Counted from the stretch's first letter, positions 39,201 to 46,263 are shown. The stretch is 64,000 nucleotides of DNA from Pantoea sp. WMus005 (GCF_013415305.1 NZ_JACBXU010000001.1:558001-622000); one strand, 5' to 3'. Numbers and translations are program-made. Notes: generated from the letters alone by a model not told the origin.

Positions 39201-39377
39201 CTCTTCGCCTTCCTCCACCGATGGTTGTGATCCCATTTCCGCTGTCGAAGCACCTTCAATTGTAATTGCAGCTAAAGACGCTTTAGGGTCTAACAATCGG
39301 AGGGCTCGGCGGGCAGCCCAAAGATAGTGAAATTGATCTCCATCCCTACTGGCTCGAACAAGCAAGCTGTCTGACAT
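33099..39377 (-). CDS. Giant Cap4-like nuclease-STAND NTPase protein (Avs-like)
   Basis: 2092-aa protein, first gene of the island operon. Residues 1-90 fit a Cap4/DUF4297-type PD-(D/E)xK nuclease: RDGDQFHYLWAARRALRLLD, E41 in ITIEG, D62 in EIIDIAEYYG, and Q82-L-K84 in YMQLKHST. A STAND-type NTPase follows: Walker A HADAGVGKS (286-294) and Walker B ILCIIVDAAD (385-394). The remaining ~1500 residues are helical, resembling TPR/ARM-type sensor repeats (QDRAVMAIAYLNIHG, AENYIDIARSLILLDKSEAQ). The layout nuclease-STAND-repeats is that of Avs phage sensors. AAGGA precedes the ATG. All nuclease and NTPase residues look intact. Sensing of a phage protein followed by DNA cleavage is inferred. Confidence 0.8.
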   Translation of the reverse strand: MSDSLLVRASRDGDQFHYLWAARRALRLLDPKASLAAITIEGASTAEMGSQPSVEEGEEIIDIAEYYGSNEFEQATTVRYMQLKHSTLHAETAWPPSGLQKTIEGFTKRYKELLKRFPTESLHSKLELWFVTNRPVSTSFSEAITDMANQHPPRHPDELAKLKKFTGLDDQGLVSFCQMLHIEERQDGYWEQRNILLRESNGYLPDLDTQAPLNLKELITRKALSESASDPAITRMDVLRALGVDETDLFPAPCLIEKIENVIPRIQEISLVKNIVESMDSPIIVHADAGVGKSIFSTRIHQHLPEGSVSILYDCFGNGQYRNASAYRHHHRTALVQIANEIASHGLCHPLIPNASTDISHYMRAFMHRISQGISTLRASHPEAILCIIVDAADNAQMAAEEINESRSFIRDLLRENIPSGVCIVALCRPHRQSLLDPRPGTPSLTLQPFDRNETAAHLRGIFPDANEQDVDEFHRLSSHNPRVQALSLSRRLSLPETLRLLGPNPKTVEDTIGEVLEAAIGQLKDATGHTERTQIDFICAALAVLRPLIPIAILSAIAEIDQSAIKSFALDLGRPLIVNGDTIQFFDEPAETWFQERYHPKEKELRQFIARLTPLTKNSAYAASVLPPLMLEAGQFSELVTLAMTSQGLPETSPIERRDVELQRLQFALKAALRLEKYQDAAKLALKAGGESAGDSRQRKLLQDNLDLTAKFMGSHSVQELISRRAFSDTGWVGSQNVYNSALLSEFPELSGDARSRLRIALEWLDNWSSLNDDERSRENVTAQDRAVMAIAYLNIHGADEASRSLRRWRPRELSFSAGIIIAKQLLDHGRYTELNQLSIAAGNDLGLILAIVLIARKFHYQLPEQSIKRGYRLLASSHLKIKIRYSFDNQKIAAITSMIEMALQLNVCNDNEAITLLNRYLPQSAPNALSSKHSKERVQYIRMYALRATLTNSPLSLSDIASEKVIEEINAERKHSESQELRELKQYSGVLIPWYNLWAKALLGKVFKAELDNQLADAKKLSAEIKGYSYSEHSFSSDEIANIWFDILSEVGDISCADIEQITAWYQHKDNRIFTPTLHRFSRLCSQITGLEKFSFIFAQQALSLWKDDHTDAQTKAENYIDIARSLILLDKSEAQEYFNHAIEVTNKLGDENLERWGALLDLAEYIADKNIASPEMAYKFSRCAEVTREYVDRDKHFAWNDTIKALSELCPSSTLAIISRWRDRTFGDHRSILALTIEQLVKKNKINPLDATALIPFREEWDEDKLLIAALPLCKSDQDKQTLFQWVYNYIQFTSPRSEKLTRIKTIALSIGINITDLNINISVEDQSRSDLESTSDHTTETDEKSKAAWQRVFNMFDLSTSQGISIAYQNFRHEPDLYSTELFIQEAITRISFGKEKDFINAFGKLSEISLYSFGAFLESIPEEWTTRLSIKTAIASVTKSYCQRFCMLIRKHRYYEVFPFKVASELSGLNEDELISIVLNATSESPEPSDSRQLFSLVGLLVNKLPPEEALNVLSYGLDLFNEVLKEEDGDGPWGPTLIPPTQVEDSLAGYIWARLASPESTVRWEAAHAVFMLCRLERSEVLQAIFQHAENCSTQPFCDRNLPFYNLHAQLWLLIAVARAAQYDGKALIPYTDYFYRYATTEQPHVLIRLFAARALLALNEAGLISITAQERDNLSNINRSTYDPTVSDSESLVGEDSYIFGIDFGPYWLEPLGRCFGVSQKQLEPEMLRIIRDDFDFKGTRNWEEDERNKRRYYRDRDNYHSHGSYPRVDDYHFYLSYHAMFISAGKLLATKPLVDSRYDEIDDVFQDWLKRHDISRSDGRWLADRRDPQPEIRPSWINDTSGNLNEWLGSISENIFDKALNPAAGLLTVWGHWSESCSDRRESVAVYTALVSPESSFSLLRALQTTENAYDYKIPDAGDHLEIKHPLFQLKGWVTDTDKYNGIDEYDPWAGDVKFPVPEPAPFIIKAMKLATDEDRRVWLSAHNTEPDMISSIWGHLSEKNETEKPSGYRLCASVDFIKNVLTTLNMDLIIEVDVNRYSRSDRYGRSNEDELENIPTSTRIFLIKHDGTFRTLYGNYKAGEKAG

Positions 39378-39412
39378 TGAAATGTATCCTTAGATTCCGA
39401 TAGGCTTTTGGG

Positions 39413-39441
39413 ATTATAACCCCTGATATTTTAAGTGACTA
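39413..39441 (-). promoter_or_regulatory. Promoter of the island operon
   Basis: Leftward TAGTCA (39441-39436), 17 bases, TATAAT (39418-39413); the start codon at 39377 is 35 bases from the -10, giving a short leader. Confidence 0.7.
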
Positions 39442-39900
39442 TCTGCACGATGGAGTTGATGCGAAATAGACCTTAGCGGCGTAAACGCTCCCGTCTTAAT
39501 CGGCACTGATGACCATTTATCTACGTTTATCACGAAGAACTAAAATCATTCGCCCAAACCCCAAACCCCAAACCCCAAACAATTTCACCTCTGCGAACCA
39601 AGGGGCGCTACGCCCGGCTATGCATGGGGCAGTTTTTTCTCCCGTGCGTTTTTCGTTCTTCTTATCTGCTTCCGCTTAATCGTTTCCCAATACAACCCGT
39701 CCCGCAAGGGTAAATGGCACGCATTCTCGGCCCTTGCTGGCCAGAACGATATAGAGAAAGCGACTGTCAGGCGATACGAAGGCGAAAATCGCACTACTGA
39801 CGAAGAAAAAACCATAACGATTTCCCTGCATATCCAGACTGGCGCCCCTAATACCGCAGCGGCGACCAGCGGATCCCCGCTGGAGCAGTCAGGCTCCTCA
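39442..39900. other. Island stretch upstream of the broken ardC gene
   Basis: About 460 bases. The plus-strand frame 39544-39981 is open and runs into the ArdC-like segment, with a readable stretch WHAFSALAGQNDIEKATVRR; it may be a fragment of another decayed mobile-element gene fused to ardC. It also holds the heptamer repeat. Confidence 0.4.
39553..39580 (+). repeat. Four tandem CCCAAAC heptamers
   Basis: Four perfect head-to-tail copies of CCCAAAC (28 bp) between the island operon promoter and the broken ardC. It is outside any gene I can support. Confidence 0.9.
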
Positions 39901-40680
39901 AAAACGAAATTTTCTCAAACCAGAACAGATATTTATCAGACCGTCACCTACAACATCATTGCATCACTTGAGCCAGTGTAAAACCGTGGTCTTGCCCGTG
40001 GCAACGAGCGCCGGGCATGTCTGGGTTGCCTCCAACTTCGCAACCGATGGCGCGTATAGCGGACAAGTACGTATGGGAGAGCATGGCACTACCGCGATTC
40101 TCTATTCCATGTTGGAAAAGAAAAATGACGACGGAGAAACTTGCTATATCCCGATGCTGAAGACGTTCACCGTGTTTAATATTGAGCCAATTGACGGTTT
40201 GCCCCTGAGTGAGGAAGCAGTTTGCTCGGCAGAGACCTTTGAGTCGTTACCGCGTGCGGAAGCGCTTTTCCGTAAAAGCGGTGTAACCATCATTGAGAAG
40301 GGACAGAATGCCTTTTTTGTACCGTCAATCGACGAAAACCTTTTACCGAAACGATATCTGATTGCCAATACTGCCAATTTCTACGCAACTGGCCTGCATG
40401 AGCTTGTTCGCTGGAATGGGGTAAAAGTCGGCTGAACCTTGATATGAAAGGGAAATTTGGTAGTAAGGGGTATGCGTTTGAAGAGTTGATCGCAGAGTCG
40501 GGGATCGCATCCTTGATGGCAGAACTGTGGATTGATAGAAAGGTACAGCATGAAAGCTATATCACTTCCTGTCTGAAAGCACTGAAGAACGACAAACACT
40601 ATATTTTCAAGGCTGCCAGTGCGGCGTCCATAGAGCATCTTTATTTGGTGGATAAAATCCAAGTCAGTAAGAGATTCACC
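39901..40680 (+). pseudogene. ArdC-type antirestriction protein, broken
   Basis: Remnant of an ArdC-like protein (single-strand DNA-binding N-domain plus zincin metalloprotease domain) as found on conjugative elements. Fragment 1 ends RTDIYQTVTYNIIASLEPV and stop at 39979. Fragment 2 (frame of 39959-40435) reads GQVRMGEHGTTAILYSMLEK through ANFYATGLHELVRWNG. Fragment 3 continues in another frame, KSRLNLDMKGKFGSKGYAFE to IFKAASAASIEH. The join between 1 and 2 lacks the conserved middle (deletion), and a one-base shift near 40419 separates 2 and 3. The zinc motif expected as HELVH is HELVR, so catalysis would be lost even without the frameshifts. Confidence 0.8.
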
Positions 40681-40693
40681 AATCGTACCAAAG

Positions 40694-40728
40694 CAAAAAG
40701 CCCGCTCAAGTTTCCTTGAGCAGGCTTT
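40694..40728 (-). terminator. Terminator of tRNA-Asn copy 2
   Basis: Hairpin AAAAAGCC-GCTCAAG/CTTGAGC-GGCTTTT with a mismatch, just 3' of the tRNA; carried in with the island if the integration model holds. Confidence 0.85.
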
Positions 40729-40735
40729 TCTAATT

Positions 40736-40811
40736 TGGCTCCTCTGACTGGACTCGAACCAGTGACATACGGATTAACAGTCCGCCGTTCTACCGACTGA
40801 ACTACAGAGGA
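40736..40811 (-). tRNA. tRNA-Asn (GTT), copy 2, island integration site
   Basis: 76 nt, same sequence as copy 1 (13576-13651): acceptor TCCTCTG/CAGAGGA, anticodon GTT, encoded CCA. Its 3' 16 bases are duplicated at 28605-28620. Confidence 0.98.
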
Positions 40812-40829
40812 ATCGCTTGAACGGGGCGA

Positions 40830-40858
40830 ATATTAGCGGCGCTAATCCCGCTTGTCAA
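40830..40858 (-). promoter_or_regulatory. Promoter of tRNA-Asn copy 2
   Basis: Leftward TTGACA (40858-40853), 17 bases, TAATAT (40835-40830), followed by TCGCCCC as discriminator. It parallels the copy 1 promoter. Confidence 0.8.
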
Positions 40859-41316
40859 AGCCCTGTTTACTGAATTGCGTTCAGATGCTCGTAAAAGCAG
40901 CGGATTGGTGATTTTTACCTGATTCTGCTGGATTTTCAAACTGCCAGCAGGATCTCACTTTGCGGGCATTTCTCAGTAGATGTTAGAGGCATGTCAAAGT
41001 TTTGTTATTTGCCGATGTTAAAACAAGCGTTTCAGTGCTTTTATGATAAAAATTTCAAAAAGAGATTAGATGGAATAAATAAACTGCTTATCATCACGTT
41101 CGTTATCATCGTCCGAAAATGAAAGCGCGTATTGAAACTAACTGTCGGTAGATCAAGTGATTGTGAAAAGGAGTGGTCGATCACAAAAATAGCCAGAACC
41201 TAAAGTCTTACCTCAAATTTCCCGAAACAGACGCCAGACAGGCTGGGTGAATGTAAAAGATATTTTTCATTCGCAGTCACAGCCGCTGAGCAAGTTAACA
41301 AATAAGAAGGGTCCCT
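40859..41316. other. Control region of the sugar ABC operon
   Basis: About 460 bases, AT-rich in its middle. It probably holds the operon promoter. TGTGA at 41161 and TCACA at 41181 resemble CRP half-sites but are 14 bases apart instead of 6, so I do not call a CRP site. Confidence 0.4.
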
Positions 41317-42240
41317 ATGAACATTAAAAAAACGATTGTCGCCTCACTGTTAGCCTGCATGTTACCTGCCGCGGTTATGGCAAAAGATATTTCCGTTGGC
41401 GTCTCGATGGCGCTGTTTGATGACAACTTCCTCACCATTCTGCGTACTTCAATGCAGAAAGAGATGCAGAAAGATGGCGTCAAAGGGCAGGTTGAGGATG
41501 CAAAGGGCGACGTTTCACAGCAGCTGCAGCAGGTTCAAAACTTCATCGGTCAGGGTGTTGATGCCCTGATCGTCAACCCGGTCGACACCAATGCGGTGAA
41601 ACCGATTATGGATCAGGCGAGCAAAGCGGGGATTCCGCTGATCTTCGTAAACCGCCGTCCACAGGCTGAACTGACGGGCAAAATGGCCTATGTCGGTTCT
41701 GATTCAGAACTGGCCGGGCGCTTACAGATGGAAGCACTGGCTAAAGCAATGAACGGCAAAGGCAACGTTGCGATTCTGATGGGTGACCTTGCGAATGAAG
41801 CGACCCGCGACCGTACCAAGGGCGTGGAAGAAGTTGCGGCTAAATTCCCTGGTATCAAAATCGTGCAGAAACAGACTGCCAAATTTACCCGTAACGACGC
41901 GGTGGATGTGGTCAGTAACTGGATGACGGCGGGTGATCAGATCAATGCCATTGCCTCAAACAACGATGAAATGGCAATCGGTGCGCTGCAGGCCCTGGGT
42001 AAAAACCCGGACAAAATCCTGATCGCTGGCGTCGATGGTACCCCGGATGCGCTGCAGATGCTGAAGCAGGGCAAGATGGTCGCCACGGTATTCCAGGATG
42101 CGCAGGGTCAGGGTGAAGGTGCGGTGCAGACGGCAGTAAAACTGGTGAACGGTGAGAAAGTGCAGAAAGTGATCAACATCCCTTACCAGCTGATTACCAA
42201 AGATAATATGGAACAGTTTGCTAACCGTAACCTGAAATAA
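41317..42240 (+). CDS. Sugar ABC transporter periplasmic binding protein (ribose/inositol class)
   Basis: 307-aa binding protein with a Sec signal peptide (MNIKKTIVASLLACMLPAAVMA, cleaved after AMA). Family segments are GVSMALFDDNFLTILR, GVDALIVNPVDTNAVKPI, IPLIFVNRRPQ and DEMAIGALQALGKNPDKILIAGVDG. The class binds pentoses, hexoses or cyclitols; myo-inositol or a related compound is possible from resemblance to IbpA-type proteins, but this is not proven. It is first gene of a binding protein-ATPase-permease operon. Confidence 0.85.
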   Translation: MNIKKTIVASLLACMLPAAVMAKDISVGVSMALFDDNFLTILRTSMQKEMQKDGVKGQVEDAKGDVSQQLQQVQNFIGQGVDALIVNPVDTNAVKPIMDQASKAGIPLIFVNRRPQAELTGKMAYVGSDSELAGRLQMEALAKAMNGKGNVAILMGDLANEATRDRTKGVEEVAAKFPGIKIVQKQTAKFTRNDAVDVVSNWMTAGDQINAIASNNDEMAIGALQALGKNPDKILIAGVDGTPDALQMLKQGKMVATVFQDAQGQGEGAVQTAVKLVNGEKVQKVINIPYQLITKDNMEQFANRNLK

Positions 42241-42272
42241 TCGTTCCCGACCCAGCTGTACGGAGGTGATGT

Positions 42273-43757
42273 ATGAACGCGTTTGCGCTTGAAGCCGAAG
42301 GCATCAGCAAGTTCTTCCCCGGCGTTAAAGCCCTCGACAATGTGTCGTTGCGGGTGCGTCCGGGAACGGTACATGCCTTGATGGGCGAAAATGGCGCGGG
42401 CAAATCCACTTTAATGAAGTGCCTGATCGGGATGTATCGTCCCGATCAGGGCACGATTAAAATTAAAGGGGAGCCAGTGCAGTTTCAGGACACGATGGAC
42501 GCGTTGCGTTCCGGCATTTCAATGATCCACCAGGAACTCAATCTGGTGCCTTACATGACCGTCGCTGAAAATATCTGGCTGGGTCGTGAGCCGATGAGAT
42601 TTGGTTTTGTCGATCACGCCCGCCTTAATCAGAAAACTCAGGAACTGCTCAACCGCCTGAATATTCGTCTGAAAGCCGAACAGATGGTGGGCGAACTCAG
42701 CATCGCGTCACAGCAGATGGTCGAGATTGCCAAAGCGGTCTCCTGGGATTCAGACATCGTCATTATGGATGAACCGACCTCAGCGCTGACGGAAACTGAA
42801 GTGGCGCACCTGTTTACTATCATTCGTGACCTGCGGGAGCAGGGCAAAGCGATCATCTACATCAGCCACAAGATGGATGAAATTTTCACCATCACTGATG
42901 AAGTCAGTATCTTCCGCGACGGCACCTGGATCGCCAGCGATCAGACGGCGAAATATACCCGCCAGTCGCTGATTACCCAGATGGTAGGGCGCGAACTGAC
43001 CCAGCTGTTCCCGAAATTCAACAATGCCATCGGGGAAGAGGTGCTGACGGTGCGTAATCTCACCTGTAAGGATCGTTTCACCGATGTCAGCTTCAGTGTG
43101 CGCAGGGGGGAGATCCTCGGCGTTGCCGGACTGGTGGGTGCCGGTCGCAGTGAGGTGATGGAGAGCCTGTTCGGCATGGAGAGTTTCGACAGCGGCGAAA
43201 TCTTAATTGATGGTGTTCCGGTGACGATCGACTCACCTTCAACGGCGATTGAAAAGGGCATGGCGTTCCTCACTGAGGACCGTAAAAAGTCCGGGCTGTT
43301 TCTGGTGTTATCGGTGATGGAGAACATGAGCATCGTCAACATGCCGGAGTACAGCGGCAAAAGCGGTTTTGTCAGCCATGTGAAGATGGCGCAGGACTGC
43401 ATGGATCAAATCCGCCGCCTTAACATCAAAACCCCGACCATGGATCAAATCATCAACAACCTCAGCGGCGGTAATCAGCAGAAAGTCCTGATTGCCCGCT
43501 GGCTGCTGGCACAACCCAAGATTCTGATTCTGGACGAACCGACGCGCGGCATTGACGTCGGTGCAAAAGCGGAGATTTACCGCTTAATCAGTGAACTCGC
43601 CAACCGTGGCGTGGCTATCATCATGGTCTCTTCTGAATTGCCGGAAATCCTTGGCATGAGCGACCGGGTGATGGTGATGCACGGCGGGCGTATAACCGGC
43701 ATCCTCAATAAAGAAGAAGCCGATCAGGAAACCATTCTGTCGTTGGCATCCGAGTGA
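42273..43757 (+). CDS. Sugar ABC transporter double ATPase (RbsA/MglA class)
   Basis: 494-aa protein with two ABC domains that powers sugar import. Domain 1 has Walker [15 protein letters not shown] and Walker [13 protein letters not shown]. Domain 2 has the degenerate P-loop [16 protein letters not shown] and signature [15 protein letters not shown] with Walker [15 protein letters not shown], the pattern typical of RbsA. A strong GGAGGTGAT ribosome site precedes the ATG. Confidence 0.93.
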   Translation: MNAFALEAEGISKFFPGVKALDNVSLRVRPGTVHALMGENGAGKSTLMKCLIGMYRPDQGTIKIKGEPVQFQDTMDALRSGISMIHQELNLVPYMTVAENIWLGREPMRFGFVDHARLNQKTQELLNRLNIRLKAEQMVGELSIASQQMVEIAKAVSWDSDIVIMDEPTSALTETEVAHLFTIIRDLREQGKAIIYISHKMDEIFTITDEVSIFRDGTWIASDQTAKYTRQSLITQMVGRELTQLFPKFNNAIGEEVLTVRNLTCKDRFTDVSFSVRRGEILGVAGLVGAGRSEVMESLFGMESFDSGEILIDGVPVTIDSPSTAIEKGMAFLTEDRKKSGLFLVLSVMENMSIVNMPEYSGKSGFVSHVKMAQDCMDQIRRLNIKTPTMDQIINNLSGGNQQKVLIARWLLAQPKILILDEPTRGIDVGAKAEIYRLISELANRGVAIIMVSSELPEILGMSDRVMVMHGGRITGILNKEEADQETILSLASE

Positions 43758-43771
43758 GGCGCGAGAACACT

Positions 43772-44806
43772 ATGAGCAATATGAAAGCCACTGCCACCCC
43801 GGCAGCCCCGCAGCAACCCTCTTTTTTTGCCAGCCTGCGTCATAAATTGCCGAAAGACACCGGCATTTTTGTGGTGATGGTGGGGATTGCGTTGATTTTT
43901 GAAATGTTCGGCTGGTACGTGCGTGACCAGTCTTTTCTGCTCAACACCAACCGTCTGATCCTGATTGTCCTGCAGGTGGCGATTATCGGGATTATCGCCG
44001 TTGGCGTAACGCAGGTCATCATCACTACGGGTATCGATCTCTCCTCGGGTTCCATCATCGCCCTTGCGGCGGTAGTGGCCGCGAGCCTGGCACAGACCTC
44101 TGACAGTCTGTCGCCGATGTATCCGTCGCTGGTAAATATGCCTGCGGTAATCCCTATTGCGGCTGGTGTTGGCGTCGGTTTGCTGGCGGGTGTGGTCAAT
44201 GGTGTGCTGATTACCCGAACCGGTATTCCGCCTTTCATCGCCACGCTCGGCATGATGGTATCGGCACGCGGTCTGGCGCAGTATTACACCCAGGGCAATC
44301 CGATCAGCTTCCTTTCCGATGGCTTTACCTCAATCGGACAGGGTGCTATGCCTGTGGTGATTTTCCTGGTGGTGGCGCTGCTGTTCCACATCGCCCTGAA
44401 ACACACCCGCTACGGTAAATATGTTTACGCCATCGGCGGCAACATGACCTCGGCGAAAGTCTCCGGTATCAACGTTAACAAGTATCTGATCATTGTTTAC
44501 ACCATTGCCGGCGCACTCTCTGGCCTGGCAGGTGTGGTACTGGCGGCGCGTGTCAGCAGTGGCCAGTCGAGTATGGGGATGTCCTACGAGCTGGATGCGA
44601 TTGCCGCAGCTGTTATCGGCGGTAGCAGCCTGATGGGTGGCGTGGGACGGATCACCGGTACACTTATTGGCGCAGTGATCCTCGGCCTGATCAAAAGCGG
44701 CTTCACCTTCGTGGGTGTCGATGCGTATATTCAGGACATCATTAAAGGGATGATCATTGTGGCTGCGGTCTCTATCGACATGCACCGTAACCGTAAAAAA
44801 CGTTAA
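43772..44806 (+). CDS. Sugar ABC transporter permease (RbsC/inositol class)
   Basis: 344-aa inner-membrane permease from the ATG at 43772; a GTG at 43754 overlapping the ATPase end is an alternative. About eight to ten membrane segments, including VGIALIFEMFGWYV and QVAIIGIIAVGVTQVIITTG; the conserved loop GIDLSSGSIIALAAVVAAS and the EAA-like stretch GGSSLMGGVGRITGTLIGA are typical. The loop resembles inositol-type permeases (IatP). Confidence 0.9.
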   Translation: MSNMKATATPAAPQQPSFFASLRHKLPKDTGIFVVMVGIALIFEMFGWYVRDQSFLLNTNRLILIVLQVAIIGIIAVGVTQVIITTGIDLSSGSIIALAAVVAASLAQTSDSLSPMYPSLVNMPAVIPIAAGVGVGLLAGVVNGVLITRTGIPPFIATLGMMVSARGLAQYYTQGNPISFLSDGFTSIGQGAMPVVIFLVVALLFHIALKHTRYGKYVYAIGGNMTSAKVSGINVNKYLIIVYTIAGALSGLAGVVLAARVSSGQSSMGMSYELDAIAAAVIGGSSLMGGVGRITGTLIGAVILGLIKSGFTFVGVDAYIQDIIKGMIIVAAVSIDMHRNRKKR

Positions 44807-44814
44807 GCAGCAGG

Positions 44815-44857
44815 CGTTGCCTTCTTCCACATGCGGGAGAAGGCAACGATGACTTTT
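44815..44857 (+). terminator. Terminator of the sugar ABC operon
   Basis: Perfect 11-bp stem CGTTGCCTTCT/AGAAGGCAACG, then a T-run at 44852-44857 slightly downstream. Confidence 0.75.
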
Positions 44858-44976
44858 TACCCTTCAGTATTTGTCAGCGATAAGAAATCCCGCTGATAAC
44901 GGTTACATCATTACCCCCCTTCATCACGCTTCGCTTCAGGCCCCGCAGGCTTTCATCAGGTGCAATGCGTTTCCAC

Positions 44977-44993
44977 TGCACTAAAACTGTACA
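44977..44993 (+). promoter_or_regulatory. NtrC-type site 1 upstream of nac
   Basis: TGCACTAAAACTGTACA contains GCAC-N7-GTAC, seven of eight bases of the GCAC-N7-GTGC NtrC consensus. It is about 200 bases upstream of the sigma-54 promoter. Confidence 0.6.
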
Positions 44994-45032
44994 GACTGTC
45001 ATCACTTTTCTGCACGTCTGACTCGCAGCATC

Positions 45033-45049
45033 TGCACTATCACAGTGCG
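45033..45049 (+). promoter_or_regulatory. NtrC-type site 2 upstream of nac
   Basis: TGCACTATCACAGTGCG is a perfect GCAC-N7-GTGC dyad, about 145 bases upstream of the sigma-54 promoter: a typical enhancer position. Confidence 0.75.
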
Positions 45050-45178
45050 CCCGACACCGTCACCCAACCTGATGAGGCATTCCTGATGCTTATTAACTCT
45101 TAAGAGGTAATCAGAAACGCTTATTTTCCGGGCCGTTAGGAAAAATCTGGCTGGCGAAAAGCGGGTGTCATTTAAACC

Positions 45179-45194
45179 TGGCCTGCATCTTGCA
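45179..45194 (+). promoter_or_regulatory. Sigma-54 promoter of nac
   Basis: TGGCCTGCATCTTGCA: GG at 45180-45181 and GC at 45192-45193 with exactly ten bases between, close to the consensus TGGCACG-N4-TTGCA. Transcription should begin near 45205, giving a leader of about 57 bases to nac. Confidence 0.85.
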
Positions 45195-45261
45195 AAATTT
45201 CCGTTATCAGGGCGATGGGATCAGACCCATTTCGCTATTCGGGGTGAGTGACGGAGGCAAG

Positions 45262-46179
45262 ATGAATTTAAGACGACTGAAGTACTTTGTGAAAATCGTC
45301 GATATCGGCAGTCTGACGCAGGCGGCAGAAGTGCTGCACATCGCACAGCCTGCACTCAGTCAGCAGGTCGCGACGCTGGAGAATGAGCTGGATCAGCAAT
45401 TACTGATCCGCACCAAGCGCGGCGTCACGCCAACGGAAGCCGGTAAGATTCTCTATGGCCATGCGCGTACCATTCTGCGTCAGTGTGAGCAGGCCCAGAC
45501 AGCGGTCATTAACGCCGGTCAGGTGCTGAGTGGTCAGGTATCCATTGGTCTGGCACCGGGCACGGCAGCCTCATCGCTGACTATGCCGCTGCTGCAAACC
45601 GTCCGCGATCAGTTTCCTGAAGTGCTGGTCTACCTGCACGAAAACAGCGGCAGCGTGCTGAATGAGAAAGTGATGAACGGTCAGCTGGATATGGCAGTGT
45701 TGTACGATCGCGCACCGACTGCCGGCATCAACAGCATGCCGCTGATGAAAGAGGACCTCTTCCTGGTGGGTGCCACCGACTACCCGGGTGCCAGCGTGGA
45801 TCTGGCCGATGTGGCGCAGATGAGCCTGTTCTTACCGCGTGACTACAGTGCCGTGCGCAAGCGGGTTGATGAGGCGTTTTCTCTGCGTCGCCTGAGTGCG
45901 CGAATCATCGGTGAGATCGAATCAATTTCAACCCTGACCTCAGCCATTTCCAGCGGCATGGGTGTCACCGTATTACCTGAATCTGCCGCCCGTTCGCTGG
46001 TGGGTTCAACGGATGCCTGGATGTCACGCATCAATAGTCCGTCACTGAGCCTGCCGCTGTCGCTGAATATCTCTGCCCGTTTACCGTTGTCGCCTTCCGC
46101 ACAGGCAGTAAAAAATATCCTGCTGTCGCTGCTGAATAAACCGCTGAGCGAGGAGCGGGAGTTGATGTTAGTCGGTTAG
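45262..46179 (+). CDS. nac: Nitrogen assimilation control protein Nac
   Basis: LysR-family regulator that, under nitrogen limitation, couples NtrC/sigma-54 activation to sigma-70 genes for use of alternative nitrogen sources. 305 aa from the ATG at 45262 (GGAGG upstream), starting MNLRRLKYFVKIVDIGSLTQ; the upstream frame to 45190 is leader. The winged HTH (AAEVLHIAQPALSQQVATLE) and effector domain (GQVSIGLAPGTAASSLTMPL) match E. coli Nac as recalled. It is followed by cbl, as in E. coli, but with ~890 bases of odd GC-rich repeats between. Confidence 0.95.
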   Translation: MNLRRLKYFVKIVDIGSLTQAAEVLHIAQPALSQQVATLENELDQQLLIRTKRGVTPTEAGKILYGHARTILRQCEQAQTAVINAGQVLSGQVSIGLAPGTAASSLTMPLLQTVRDQFPEVLVYLHENSGSVLNEKVMNGQLDMAVLYDRAPTAGINSMPLMKEDLFLVGATDYPGASVDLADVAQMSLFLPRDYSAVRKRVDEAFSLRRLSARIIGEIESISTLTSAISSGMGVTVLPESAARSLVGSTDAWMSRINSPSLSLPLSLNISARLPLSPSAQAVKNILLSLLNKPLSEERELMLVG

Positions 46180-46263
46180 AGGAGGCGCTTGCAGCGGGCT
46201 GGCAATTAAAAGGTTTCTCATTACAGCGTGTTAGCATTGAGCGGGTTACGCCCGCCAGGCGGT

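Larger units (their letters stand above)
28605..40751. mobile_element. 12.1-kb genomic island integrated at tRNA-Asn
   Basis: Bounded by 16-bp direct repeats of the tRNA-Asn 3' end. The content is visibly AT-richer than its flanks and consists of a three-gene operon of large unknown proteins plus a broken ardC-like gene. I see no integrase, excisionase or transfer gene, so it is either a decayed element or one mobilised in trans. Every intact gene reads leftward, toward the left att site. Confidence 0.8.

Noticed and set aside
39618..39815. 65-aa minus-strand frame in the island
   Set aside because: It is antisense to the readable ArdC-upstream frame and has no ribosome site.
28605..40751. 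CRISPR array or phage structural genes in the island
   Set aside because: No regularly spaced repeats beyond the four heptamers and no capsid, tail or lysis gene is seen.
41161..41185. CRP site upstream of the sugar operon
   Set aside because: TGTGA and TCACA are present but 14 bases apart; CRP needs 6.
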